Source: CAG-582 sp964551965
GTDB taxonomy: Bacteria > Bacillota_I > Bacilli_A > RF39 > UBA660
Reading direction: 5' to 3'
DNA: 11,460 nt
Assembly: GCA_964551965.1 (NCBI GenBank)
Contig: CAZKFB010000038.1
Coordinates: forward strand, 1-11,460
Position numbers and translations under genes: made by a program. The notes under the pieces were generated by a model that did not search any database, was not told where the DNA came from, and saw only the letters and a program-made list of their open reading frames with translations. This document shows, in pieces, positions 1-6,401 of the stretch (positions within the stretch are counted from its first letter, which is position 1; every line of letters starts with the position of its first letter).

Positions 1-35
1 AAGATAATTATTCTTCTTTTATCTTGGAGGTTATT

Positions 36-785
36 ATGTTAACAGATACACATTGTCATCTATTTAAAGAGTATTTTAGTGATTTAGATGAAGTTATAAA
101 GAATGCTAAAGTCGCAGGTGTAGTGAGATTTATTTCGGCAGCTGATAATCAAGAAACGATTAATGAAATGCTAGAATTATCAACTAAGTATGAAAATGTC
201 TATGTAGCAATTGGTATACATCCGGAAAATTGTGAAGAAAATCCAAGTTTCCTTGATGATATATTAAAGAGCAATATAGATAATAAAAAGATAGTTGCTA
301 TAGGAGAAATAGGCCTTGATTATTACTATGGTAAAGAGAATAAGAATCGTCAGTTAGAAATATTTGATTATCAATTAAGTTTAGCTGAGAAATATAATCT
401 ACCAGTAGTTATTCACAGTAGAGAAGCAACTTTAGATACGATTAATACTTTAAAGAAACATAAAGTAAGAGGAGTTATTCACTGCTTTAGTGGAAGTAAA
501 GAAACAGCATTAGAATATATTAAAATGGGTATGTATATAGGCGTAGGTGGAGTAATGACTTTTAAGAATTCTAAATTAGATGAAATAATAAAAGAGTTAC
601 CTTTAGATAGAATAGTTTTGGAAACCGATTCTCCATATCTTACTCCCGAACCATTTAGAAAATATTCTAATGAACCTAAATTTATAAGAACTATAGCTGA
701 ATATTTATCTGAGTTAAAGAATATAGATATTAGTGAAGTAGAGAAAACAACAGAAAATAACGTATCAGAAATATTTTTTATATAA
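36..785 (+). CDS. tatD: TatD-family metal-dependent DNase
   Basis: A 249-residue TatD/YabD-family hydrolase (TIM-barrel, amidohydrolase-like), the usual length for the family. Expected role: cytoplasmic metal-dependent 3'-5' exonuclease acting on DNA during repair or turnover. The metal ligands are all visible: HxH at residues 6-8 (THCH), Glu91 in GEIGLDYY, His127 in VVIHSRE, His149 in IHCFSGS and Asp198 in ETDSPYL. The ATG at 36 is preferred because GGAGG at 26-30 sits five bases upstream; an in-frame TTG at 24 lies inside that ribosome site and is unlikely. In B. subtilis this gene (yabD) also precedes the 3D-domain gene yabE and, further on, rsmA and yabG, matching the order here. The promoter is probably upstream of the window. 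The family is certain; the physiological substrate is not. Confidence 0.95.
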   Translation: MLTDTHCHLFKEYFSDLDEVIKNAKVAGVVRFISAADNQETINEMLELSTKYENVYVAIGIHPENCEENPSFLDDILKSNIDNKKIVAIGEIGLDYYYGKENKNRQLEIFDYQLSLAEKYNLPVVIHSREATLDTINTLKKHKVRGVIHCFSGSKETALEYIKMGMYIGVGGVMTFKNSKLDEIIKELPLDRIVLETDSPYLTPEPFRKYSNEPKFIRTIAEYLSELKNIDISEVEKTTENNVSEIFFI

Positions 786-800
786 ACTTAATGTAAAATG

Positions 801-829
801 TTTACTTTACTCTTGCATTTTGTTATAAT
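801..829 (+). promoter_or_regulatory. Probable sigma-A promoter of the 3D-domain gene
   Basis: TTTACT at 801-806 and TATAAT at 824-829 are separated by 17 bases and lie just upstream of the ribosome site AAGGTGAT (838-845). The -35 has two mismatches to TTGACA. This suggests the 3D-domain gene can be transcribed separately from tatD. Confidence 0.55.
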
Positions 830-850
830 TTTTATATAAGGTGATAGTAA

Positions 851-1396
851 ATGAACAATGTGAAAACCAAAATATTTAAAGCATCAAAATTAGTTTTATT
901 AATAGCTATCGTATTTGCTGTACAAAAGGTAAATGTAGTATCTTCTGTTGATAAATTAAGCAATCAAAACTTAAATAAAACAATTGATTTATCAGCAATG
1001 GCACTTAAAGTAAATGAAATACAAATGAATGATAGATATTATCCATTAGATACTTTTACTGGTGATTTAACTGGTTATGTAGCTAATTGTCCATTATGTA
1101 GTGGTTATTTAGCTTGTAATGGAGATTATATGGTTAATAGAGATTCTATCTATAATGATTTAGAATATGGAAATGTTAAGATTGTAGCATCTAGTAAGAA
1201 CTTACCTTGCGGTTCTATTGTAACATTTGATTCAATCGACAATAGTGGTAGTAAATCAGTTGCAATTGTTTTAGATCGTGGTGTTTTAGGTAACGACTTA
1301 GATTTACTTGTTAATACATATGATGAAGCAGTTAAAAATGTAGGTAGAAGAAAGATAAGTTATGATGTTCTAAGATTTGGATGGGAAAGAAAGTAA
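851..1396 (+). CDS. Secreted 3D-domain cell-wall protein (YabE-like position)
   Basis: A 181-residue protein with an N-terminal hydrophobic segment (about residues 12-30) after a Lys-rich start, so it is probably exported or membrane anchored. Residues 70-180 resemble the 3D (double-psi beta-barrel) domain of YabE, YocH, YuiC and the related MltA catalytic region. Visible are FTGDLTGYVANCPLCSGYLAC near residues 69-89, NLPCGS near 118 and three Asp residues in LDRG..GNDLDL (142, 149, 151), the triad that names the family. Such domains are associated with peptidoglycan cleavage, often lytic transglycosylation. B. subtilis YabE also carries DUF348 and G5 domains; this shorter protein has neither. 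Four Cys (80, 83, 89, 120) could form disulfides. Placement after tatD supports a yabE equivalent. Enzymatic activity is inferred from the family. Confidence 0.8.
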   Translation: MNNVKTKIFKASKLVLLIAIVFAVQKVNVVSSVDKLSNQNLNKTIDLSAMALKVNEIQMNDRYYPLDTFTGDLTGYVANCPLCSGYLACNGDYMVNRDSIYNDLEYGNVKIVASSKNLPCGSIVTFDSIDNSGSKSVAIVLDRGVLGNDLDLLVNTYDEAVKNVGRRKISYDVLRFGWERK

Positions 1397-1422
1397 GAAT
1401 TACTTAAAAGTAATTCTTTTTT
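1395..1422 (+). terminator. Intrinsic terminator after the 3D-domain gene
   Basis: A perfect 10-bp stem (1395-1404 with 1409-1418) and a TAAA loop are followed by T's to 1422. The stem begins at the stop codon of the 3D-domain gene. Confidence 0.85.
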
Positions 1423-1462
1423 ATTTACTCAAATTTATGTATAATTATGATAGGTGAATAGT

Positions 1463-2020
1463 ATGAAAGACAGTTTCTTTTCAATTCTAATTAGAGGAAT
1501 ACTTTATTTCTTTGTATTTATTCTTATTGCTGTGATACTATTATTGTCCGTTTTTTTAGCAACTAATATATTAACGAAATCGAATAATAAACCTTTAGTA
1601 TCTATATTTACTATTGTAAGTCCTAGTATGGAACCGACCATTAAAATATATGATTGCATTATTGTTAAGAGAGTTAATGATGATTCTGAATTGGAAGAAA
1701 ATGATATTATTACATTCTATTCTGATTATGTAGATTCTGATGGTTATACGATAACTCATAGAATAAAAAGCAAGTATGTTGAAGATGGAGAAATCCGCTA
1801 TATAACTAAGGGAGATAATAACTTAACGGAAGACGAAGGTTATGTTACATTAGATAATATAGTTGGTAAGACAATAAGCATAATACCTAAAATAGGTAAA
1901 TTTGAGTTCTTCTTTACTTCGATATATGGTTGGTTAATTGTTGTATGTATTCCATTAGTTGGATTTATTATATTCCATTTATTTAGAATTATTAGTATAT
2001 TAAGAAAGAATAGAAAGTAG
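1463..2020 (+). CDS. SipW-type (ER/archaeal-like) signal peptidase I
   Basis: A 185-residue membrane-anchored type I signal peptidase of the Ser-His-Asp subclass (S26B, SipW-like). An N-terminal membrane segment spans about residues 10-35 and a second lies near 153-177. The catalytic Ser is Ser55 in SPSMEPTI; the base is His99 in ITHRI, where the common bacterial type has Lys; Asp118 lies in YITKGDNN. SipW-type enzymes process selected preproteins, such as the matrix proteins TasA and TapA in B. subtilis, rather than bulk secretion. ATG 1463 is chosen because AGGTGA at 1452-1457 precedes it; an in-frame GTG at 1454 lies inside this ribosome site. A TATAAT at 1440-1445 could be its -10. The neighbouring single-span protein at 2083 is a candidate client only by proximity. 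It occupies the place of rnmV in B. subtilis. Confidence 0.88.
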   Translation: MKDSFFSILIRGILYFFVFILIAVILLLSVFLATNILTKSNNKPLVSIFTIVSPSMEPTIKIYDCIIVKRVNDDSELEENDIITFYSDYVDSDGYTITHRIKSKYVEDGEIRYITKGDNNLTEDEGYVTLDNIVGKTISIIPKIGKFEFFFTSIYGWLIVVCIPLVGFIIFHLFRIISILRKNRK

Positions 2021-2026
2021 CAAAAC

Positions 2027-2055
2027 TTGACTAAAATGCCCTTTTCATATATAAT
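2027..2055 (+). promoter_or_regulatory. Strong sigma-A promoter
   Basis: TTGACT at 2027-2032 and TATAAT at 2050-2055 are separated by exactly 17 bases. This drives the anchored protein that starts at 2083. One arm of an inverted repeat (2039-2046) lies in the spacer. Confidence 0.8.
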
Positions 2056-2073
2056 ATTCAGCCAAGAAAAGGG
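2039..2073 (+). repeat. Inverted repeat spanning the -10 and the ribosome site
   Basis: CCCTTTTC at 2039-2046 is perfectly complementary to GAAAAGGG at 2066-2073. The left arm is in the promoter spacer, upstream of the expected transcript start near 2062; the right arm contains the ribosome site of the gene at 2083. A readthrough transcript from the signal peptidase gene could hide that site in a hairpin, while a transcript from the local promoter could not. It could also be a protein-binding operator or a weak terminator. Confidence 0.6.
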
Positions 2074-2082
2074 GTTTTGGGG

Positions 2083-2568
2083 ATGGAAAGAAGATTATTC
2101 TCTTCCATGATGTCTATTGCTACAGCTTTGGTTATTTTAGTATCTTCATTTATTTTATGGAAAAATTTTAATAATGAGGAAGGTAAGTTAATTGCTGAGT
2201 CTTATGGCGAACTACCACTTTCAATGAGAGACAATAATTATGATACTATTCTGTATGGAGATTATATTGATAAACAAGACATTGTAATTGATTATAAAAA
2301 CTTAAATGACATTAAGAGAGAAGAAAAGTTTTATTTAATAGTACATACAGATAGTACAATTGATGAATTAGGTTTAACACTTACAATTAATGACAAAGAA
2401 TATAAAATAAGTGATTTTAAAAGTGAATTAAAGGACCAATATAGATGTTATTTAATAGAAGAATTAAATTTTAATGAGTATGAAGATAAGAAATTAAATA
2501 TTAAGTTCAAAAAGAATAACAATATAAGTAATCATGCATATTTAGTATATGATTTTCAAATAATATAA
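2083..2568 (+). CDS. Uncharacterised single-span membrane or secreted protein
   Basis: A 161-residue protein I do not recognise. A basic start (MERR) and a hydrophobic stretch (about residues 8-26) indicate a signal peptide or membrane anchor. The remainder (about 35-161) is charged, rich in Asp, Lys and Tyr, with alternating hydrophobic residues suggesting a beta-rich extracytoplasmic domain; it ends in YLVYDFQII. No catalytic motif or sorting signal is visible. ATG 2083 is chosen because GAAAAGGGG (2066-2074) lies eight bases upstream; an in-frame TTG at 2077 is too close to it. It follows the SipW-type signal peptidase by about 60 bases but has its own strong promoter. It may be a substrate or partner of that peptidase; this is inferred only from adjacency. 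Confidence 0.7.
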   Translation: MERRLFSSMMSIATALVILVSSFILWKNFNNEEGKLIAESYGELPLSMRDNNYDTILYGDYIDKQDIVIDYKNLNDIKREEKFYLIVHTDSTIDELGLTLTINDKEYKISDFKSELKDQYRCYLIEELNFNEYEDKKLNIKFKKNNNISNHAYLVYDFQII

Positions 2569-2589
2569 AAAAGGCTAATAAGCCTTTTT
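2568..2589. terminator. Bidirectional intrinsic terminator
   Basis: A perfect 9-bp stem (2568-2576 with 2581-2589) and AATA loop, with A's on one side and T's on the other, serves the convergent genes at 2083 and 3393. The stop codons of both genes overlap it. Confidence 0.88.
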
Positions 2590-3393
2590 ATTGTTTTTAG
2601 ATTCAAAACTATCAATGATATTATCGAATTCTTTCTTTAATTCTTCATCATTTAGATTTAATAATTGATCGTATATATCTTCTTTTATTTCTTGAATGCT
2701 TTTTGTTTTGTAGTAATTTACTAGTTTTTCATGAGCTATGTTAGTTTTATTAGAAACTTTAATTAAGTAATTATTTAGATCATTTATAAAACTTTGTTCC
2801 ATCACATATTCTTGATACATCCCATTTATTATATCTAACTCTTCTTTATCTAGTCTTCTATTTATTATGCCTTTAAGATTATTATCTAATTTATTTAGAA
2901 GTACTTTAACGAATTCAACATTTCTTCTATAATTAGATGAAGTAAACTTTTTGCCTTCTAATTCTTCCGTTAAGTATTGAACTAATCCTTCATTTAAATA
3001 GCTAAAATAATCATTGTATTCAGGGTTGCTATTAAGTTCATCTAATCTAATTAGATAGTGAAATAATTCATGAGTTATTATACCTTCATTTATATATATA
3101 TCTTTTACTTGTTCGTTATTTGTATTCTTATAGATAAAGGGATATATATGTACTAATCCGTCTTCCCATGATCTAGGTCCGGATGCGGGAGGAATCGAAT
3201 TGCCGTCAAAGTGTTTCATGACTTCTTCATCCATAGCATGAACAGTTATGACTCGATTAGTTGCAATTAAAGTATCAAATGTTTCAATATATTCATCACT
3301 TAATATAGAACCATAACGTTCCAATATTTCATATATTCGATCAATTGCATAATCATTTAATCTATCAGATATACTAGAAGTATTATATTCCAT
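2575..3393 (-). CDS. Zincin-like metallopeptidase-type protein
   Basis: A 272-residue protein without signal peptide or membrane span, encoded opposite to its neighbours. It carries an HExxH zinc motif, HELFH at residues 108-112, and 23 residues beyond the last His the sequence NEGLVQYLTE, whose Glu135 is well placed as third zinc ligand. This is the gluzincin pattern. Both flanks (ITHELFHYLIRL and YFSYLNEGLVQY) look helical, as expected. The remainder is a helical, charged C-terminal part (about 150-272). A protease role is inferred from the motif; the substrate is unknown and no specific family is recognised. The start is supported by AGGTGAT on the minus strand and a TATAAT-like -10 (complement of 3411-3416). 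The promoter region is shared divergently with rsmA. Confidence 0.78.
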   Translation of the reverse strand: MEYNTSSISDRLNDYAIDRIYEILERYGSILSDEYIETFDTLIATNRVITVHAMDEEVMKHFDGNSIPPASGPRSWEDGLVHIYPFIYKNTNNEQVKDIYINEGIITHELFHYLIRLDELNSNPEYNDYFSYLNEGLVQYLTEELEGKKFTSSNYRRNVEFVKVLLNKLDNNLKGIINRRLDKEELDIINGMYQEYVMEQSFINDLNNYLIKVSNKTNIAHEKLVNYYKTKSIQEIKEDIYDQLLNLNDEELKKEFDNIIDSFESKNNKKAY

Positions 3394-3437
3394 AATATCA
3401 CCTAGTTTCTATTATAACACAAATAAATATGTTTTTT

Positions 3438-3466
3438 TTGCTCTTATATTTGTGATAAACTTATGT
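3438..3466 (+). promoter_or_regulatory. Possible weak promoter for rsmA
   Basis: TTGCTC at 3438-3443 and TTATGT at 3461-3466 are 17 bases apart, just before the ribosome site GGAGTGA (3468-3474). The match is modest. Since the upstream gene is divergent, rsmA needs a promoter in this interval. Confidence 0.4.
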
Positions 3467-3480
3467 TGGAGTGATTATTC

Positions 3481-4254
3481 ATGAATTTTAACTTTAAGAA
3501 AAAATATGGACAAAATTTTTTAAAGCACGATAATGTGTCTTCAAGAATAGTATCCCTAATTGATACTAATAAAGATACTTTAGTTATTGAAATAGGGCCA
3601 GGAAGTGGTGCCTTAACAAAACATTTATCTAATCTTGAATGTAATACTATATGTTATGAAATAGATCGAGAATTAGAAAGTCCATTAAGTAAATATAAAA
3701 GTGATAAACTAGATATTATATTTGATGATTTTATGAAAAGGGATATACTAAGTGATATTAGCAAATATAATTATAAAAAGCTAGTTATATTAGGCAATCT
3801 CCCTTATTATATTACAACACCTATAATACTTAAGATTATTGAAACTATAATACCTGATGAAATGGTATTTATGGTCCAAAAAGAAGTTGCTGAAAGATTT
3901 TCTGCTAAGAATAAGAGTAAGGATTATGGATCAATAACAGTATTACTAAATTATTATTTTGATGTATCTATGGAATTTATTGTTAAAAGAGACGAATTTA
4001 TACCATCACCTAATGTCGATAGTGCAGTTATTAAATTTAAGAAAAAAGAATTAAATGATCATGTAGATATGGTTAAGTTTAACAAGATATTAAAGGATTC
4101 CTTTATGTTTAAAAGAAAGAATCTAAGAAACAATTTAAAGAATTATAATAAAGAAGAAATAGAGAAAGTATTAGCTAAGTATAATTTTGATTTAAATAAT
4201 CGTGCAGAAGATTTACCATTAGAAGTATTTATCGAATTATCTAAATTAATTTAA
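3481..4254 (+). CDS. rsmA: 16S rRNA (adenine1518-N6/adenine1519-N6)-dimethyltransferase
   Basis: RsmA (KsgA), 257 residues, dimethylates two adjacent adenines in the 3' hairpin of 16S rRNA using S-adenosylmethionine during 30S subunit maturation. Motifs: KYGQNFL near residue 8, the SAM-binding IEIGPGSGALT (36-46), acidic Glu60 for the ribose, the catalytic NLPYY at 106-110, the EVAERFSAK stretch near 135, and FIPSPNVDSAVIKF near 178. Length is slightly under the usual 270-290. The ribosome site GGAGTGA lies about seven bases before the ATG. In B. subtilis the same gene lies between rnmV and yabG; here yabG follows, but rnmV is absent from this interval. A terminator follows closely. Confidence 0.97.
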   Translation: MNFNFKKKYGQNFLKHDNVSSRIVSLIDTNKDTLVIEIGPGSGALTKHLSNLECNTICYEIDRELESPLSKYKSDKLDIIFDDFMKRDILSDISKYNYKKLVILGNLPYYITTPIILKIIETIIPDEMVFMVQKEVAERFSAKNKSKDYGSITVLLNYYFDVSMEFIVKRDEFIPSPNVDSAVIKFKKKELNDHVDMVKFNKILKDSFMFKRKNLRNNLKNYNKEEIEKVLAKYNFDLNNRAEDLPLEVFIELSKLI

Positions 4255-4256
4255 TT

Positions 4257-4286
4257 GGAAGTGATTTAAATATCACTTTCTTTTTT
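4257..4286 (+). terminator. Intrinsic terminator after rsmA
   Basis: A 9-bp stem (4257-4265 with 4272-4280, one G-U pair) with loop TTAAAT is followed by six T's (4281-4286). It separates rsmA from yabG, consistent with separate regulation of the sporulation gene. Confidence 0.85.
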
Positions 4287-4313
4287 ATTACATAAAATAT
4301 TATAGGTGATTTA

Positions 4314-5072
4314 ATGAAAATAGGGGATTTAGTAACTAGAAATAGTTACCATAATGATATCGTGTTTATAATAACAGATATAATAGATGATATAGCATAT
4401 TTAAAGGGGAATGATATAAGATTAGTAGCTGATGCTCCATTAAATGATTTAGTATTAAGTGATGCAAGAGATGACTTTAATCCTGATATAGAAGAATTAA
4501 AAGTAGATCGTGATGAATACTTTTATCTTCCAGGCAAGATATTGCACTTAGATGGTGATGATGATTACTTAAAAAAATCATTAGAATTCTATAAGAAAGC
4601 AGGCGTATTTGCAATTGGAAAAAAAGTAACAGAAAGTGAAATGCCATTAGAAGTATCTAAACTATTAAATGAGATAAGACCGGATATATTAGTAATTACT
4701 GGTCATGATGCCTACTATGAAAAATTAGGAGATAAAGCTAATATAAATAATTATAAGAATTCTAAATACTTTATTGAATCAGTTAGAAAAGCTCGTGAAT
4801 ATGAATCTAGTCACGAAAAGTTAGTAATAATTGCTGGTGCTTGTCAAAGTGACTATGAAGATTTAATTAAAAGTGGTTCAAACTTTGCCTCTAGTCCTAA
4901 AAGAGTTAATATTCATGCCTTAGACCCCGCAATAATAGCTACTAATATATCTTTAACTGATAAGAATAAAACCATAGATATTAAAGAATTATTAAATAAA
5001 ACTAAATATGGTAAAAGTGGATTAGGTGGTATTTTAGGTAAAGGTATGATGTATGTTGGATACCCACGATAA
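4314..5072 (+). CDS. yabG: Sporulation-specific protease YabG
   Basis: YabG, 252 residues (B. subtilis form is somewhat longer, near 290), is the protease that processes spore coat proteins in the mother cell late in sporulation, cutting near basic residues. The family signatures are clear: an N-terminal KIGDLVTRNSY segment, YFYLPGKILHLDGD near residue 69, ILVITGHDAYY with His131, and IIAGACQSDYEDLIKSGSNFASSPKRVNIHALDP with Cys177. His131 and Cys177 correspond to the proposed catalytic pair. The ribosome site AGGTGAT is four bases before the ATG. It lies directly after rsmA, as in B. subtilis. I see no convincing sporulation-sigma promoter at a workable distance. The protein is strong evidence that the organism forms endospores. 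Confidence 0.95.
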   Translation: MKIGDLVTRNSYHNDIVFIITDIIDDIAYLKGNDIRLVADAPLNDLVLSDARDDFNPDIEELKVDRDEYFYLPGKILHLDGDDDYLKKSLEFYKKAGVFAIGKKVTESEMPLEVSKLLNEIRPDILVITGHDAYYEKLGDKANINNYKNSKYFIESVRKAREYESSHEKLVIIAGACQSDYEDLIKSGSNFASSPKRVNIHALDPAIIATNISLTDKNKTIDIKELLNKTKYGKSGLGGILGKGMMYVGYPR

Positions 5073-5079
5073 AATTTTA

Positions 5080-5108
5080 TTGCATTTCAATAAAAATTGA
5101 ATTATAAT
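5080..5108 (+). promoter_or_regulatory. Probable promoter of spoVG
   Basis: TTGCAT at 5080-5085 and TATAAT at 5103-5108 are separated by 17 bases. The transcript would begin near 5115, just before the ribosome site GAGAGGTGA (5121-5129). This is a sigma-A pattern; B. subtilis spoVG uses sigma-H, for which I see no good match. A second TATAAT at 5114-5119 lacks a correctly spaced -35. Confidence 0.6.
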
Positions 5109-5136
5109 TAAGGTATAATAGAGAGGTGAATGTAGG

Positions 5137-5418
5137 ATGGAGATTACAAATGTACGTGTACGTGTAGTTGAAAAAGAAAATTCCAAAATGAGAGGATTCG
5201 CATCTGTGACAATAGACAATCAATTTGTTGTACATGATATTAGAATTCTTGAAGGAGACAACGGTCTTTTCTTAGCAATGCCTAGTAAGCAAACAGCTCC
5301 TGGAGAATATAGAGATATAGCTCATCCAATTAACCAAGAAGCACGTAAGATCTTTACTGATGCTATTTTAGCTGAATACGAGAATGAAGTAAAAAGAGCT
5401 GAATCATCAGAAGAATAA
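5137..5418 (+). CDS. spoVG: Regulator SpoVG
   Basis: SpoVG, 93 residues, matches the family from its first residue: MEITNVRVRVV, MRGFASVTIDNQFVVHDIRILEG, LFLAMPSKQTAPGEYRDIAHPIN and a C-terminal helix EARKIFTDAILAEYE. In B. subtilis it influences asymmetric septation and cortex formation. In Listeria, Staphylococcus and Borrelia homologues bind nucleic acid and act as broad regulators. The basic/hydrophobic beta strands and C-terminal helix responsible for dimerisation and binding are present, and the usual variable acidic tail is short. It is a single-gene unit with its own promoter and terminator. In B. subtilis several genes (veg, sspF, ispE, purR, yabJ) lie between yabG and spoVG; here they are adjacent. 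Confidence 0.97.
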   Translation: MEITNVRVRVVEKENSKMRGFASVTIDNQFVVHDIRILEGDNGLFLAMPSKQTAPGEYRDIAHPINQEARKIFTDAILAEYENEVKRAESSEE

Positions 5419-5443
5419 AATTCACTTTATGTGAATTTTTTTT
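5417..5443 (+). terminator. Intrinsic terminator after spoVG
   Basis: A perfect 9-bp stem (5417-5425 with 5431-5439), loop TTTAT, and T's continuing to 5443. The stem overlaps the spoVG stop codon. Confidence 0.9.
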
Positions 5444-5475
5444 ATGCAAGTAAATATACTTAATTAGGAGGCAAT

Positions 5476-5745
5476 ATGGAGACGAATAGCACAAATCATA
5501 TTATTAAGTTAGTAGATCGTAAAAGCATTATTATCAATGGAATTAAGAGAATAGTTAATTTCGATGATAAAGTATTTCAATTGGAATCAGTAATGGGAGA
5601 TATAGTAATCAAAGGAAATAGTTTAGAAATGATTAAACTAGATACAATCGACGGAAATGTATCAATCAAAGGCAACATTGATTCCCTAACATATCTAGAT
5701 AACGGAAAATCAGGAGAGTCTTTAATAAATAAATTGTTTAAATGA
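5476..5745 (+). CDS. yabP: Spore coat/cortex assembly protein YabP
   Basis: YabP, 89 residues, belongs to the YabP/YqfC family of small proteins made in the mother cell and needed for spore coat and cortex assembly. The core is recognisable: HIIKLVDRKSIIINGIKRIVNFDD, then a strand-rich repeat-like stretch with VMGDIVIKGNSL and TIDGNVSIKGNIDSLTYLD, whose two GD/GN..IKG units look like rungs of a beta fold. A strong ribosome site TAGGAGG (5465-5471) lies four bases before the ATG. Its TGA stop overlaps the next ATG in an ATGA junction, indicating translational coupling with the following membrane gene. In B. subtilis yabP-yabQ-divIC occur in this order. No clear sporulation-sigma promoter was identified. 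Confidence 0.92.
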   Translation: METNSTNHIIKLVDRKSIIINGIKRIVNFDDKVFQLESVMGDIVIKGNSLEMIKLDTIDGNVSIKGNIDSLTYLDNGKSGESLINKLFK

Positions 5746-5993
5746 GTCAGTTAATATATTTAATTATTATTTTTATAGTATCTTTTCTCTTATCTTCATT
5801 TTATTTTCTCGTAATCAATTTTAATAAGATAATAAAGTTAATAATTGTATTGTTATCAACATTCATTTTTACTTTTGTTTGTTATAAATATAACTTTTTT
5901 ATTTTTAATGAATATGTAGTACTAGATATCCTATATGCTATTTACATATCTTATGTTGTAAAAACTTATGTAAATAAGAAAACAAAAATGTAA
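5742..5993 (+). CDS. yabQ: Short YabQ-like spore cortex membrane protein
   Basis: An 83-residue, very hydrophobic protein with about three membrane segments (near residues 4-24, 29-48 and 54-74) and a short basic tail (KKTKM). It starts inside the yabP stop (ATGA, four-base overlap) and lies between yabP and divIC, the place of yabQ in sporulating Bacillota. YabQ is a polytopic membrane protein placed in the outer forespore membrane and needed for cortex formation. The assignment rests mainly on position and membrane character; low-complexity hydrophobic sequence gives little specific evidence. It is much shorter than B. subtilis YabQ (about 210 residues). No frameshift is apparent, as an ordinary TAA ends it and a new promoter follows immediately. 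Confidence 0.65.
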   Translation: MSQLIYLIIIFIVSFLLSSFYFLVINFNKIIKLIIVLLSTFIFTFVCYKYNFFIFNEYVVLDILYAIYISYVVKTYVNKKTKM

Positions 5994-5998
5994 ATATA

Positions 5999-6028
5999 CT
6001 GACATGCTTATGTTAAATTTGATATAGT
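5999..6028 (+). promoter_or_regulatory. Probable vegetative promoter of divIC
   Basis: CTGACA at 5999-6004 and TATAGT at 6023-6028 are 18 bases apart and precede the ribosome site AGGAGG at 6035-6040. It would let the growth-essential divIC be expressed independently of the sporulation pair upstream. Confidence 0.6.
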
Positions 6029-6047
6029 TTATATAGGAGGCATGTAT

Positions 6048-6347
6048 ATGGTAAAGTATAGAAGAAGATTGTTAGTTTATGTTGCTATGATTTTATTAAT
6101 TGGCGGATTCTTAGCTTTCTCTTGTTTTAATACTTGGAAACAGATATATGCCAATAAAAAGACAAAAGAAGAACTATCTGAAAAGTACAGTAATTTATTA
6201 GAGTCAGAAGAAAACTTAGAAGGACAAGTAGTAAAACTACAGGATACCGAGTATGTACTTAAGTATGCAAGAGAGAAATATTACTTTGTTAAGCCTGGTG
6301 AATATATTATTGAATTAAATGAAGATGATGAAAAGGAAGATAATTAA
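6048..6347 (+). CDS. divIC: Septum formation initiator DivIC (FtsB-like)
   Basis: A 99-residue bitopic division protein. A basic cytoplasmic start (KYRRR) is followed by one membrane span (about residues 8-27), a charged coiled-coil region (about 30-63) and the typical C-terminal segment EYVLKYAREKYYFVKPGEYIIEL (near 68-90), which corresponds to the conserved YI.K.ARE.Y..v.pGE.i motif of DivIC/FtsB. DivIC associates with FtsL and DivIB/FtsQ at the septum and links early division proteins to septal wall synthesis. ATG 6048 is preferred: it lies seven bases after AGGAGG (6035-6040), whereas the in-frame ATG at 6042 is too close. It follows yabP and the yabQ-like gene exactly as in B. subtilis. 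The acidic tail (EDDEKEDN) is unremarkable. Confidence 0.92.
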   Translation: MVKYRRRLLVYVAMILLIGGFLAFSCFNTWKQIYANKKTKEELSEKYSNLLESEENLEGQVVKLQDTEYVLKYAREKYYFVKPGEYIIELNEDDEKEDN

Positions 6348-6358
6348 TATCTTCCTTT
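6332..6358 (+). terminator. Hairpin after divIC, probable terminator
   Basis: A perfect 10-bp stem (6332-6341 with 6349-6358) with loop AATTAAT covers the divIC stop codon. The following T tract is weak, so termination may be partial. Confidence 0.65.
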
Positions 6359-6362
6359 ATTG

Positions 6363-6391
6363 TTGATAAAAACGCCTATTTATGGTAATAT
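6363..6391 (+). promoter_or_regulatory. Promoter of ssrA
   Basis: TTGATA at 6363-6368 and TAATAT at 6386-6391 are separated by 17 bases. Transcription would start around 6398-6402, agreeing with the mature 5' end of the tmRNA at 6402. Confidence 0.7.
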
Positions 6392-6401
6392 TGGTACATC
6401 C

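Noticed and set aside
813..818. TTGCAT upstream of the 3D-domain gene as a -35 shared with 5080 and 11054
   Set aside because: At this site it is only five bases from TATAAT and no -10 sits 17 bases downstream; TTTACT at 801 fits better.
4291..4299. CATAAAATA, resembling the sigma-K -10 (CATANNNTA), before yabG
   Set aside because: Transcription would start inside the ribosome site and no correctly spaced AC -35 was found, so the match is probably chance in AT-rich DNA.
5034..5219. Minus-strand frame across the yabG end and spoVG start
   Set aside because: It overlaps two confidently identified genes and a promoter, has no ribosome site and has no protein-like features.
5743..5745. Mollicute-type code with TGA as Trp
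   Set aside because: TGA clearly ends yabP and the SDR gene at sensible overlaps, and Trp is encoded by TGG.
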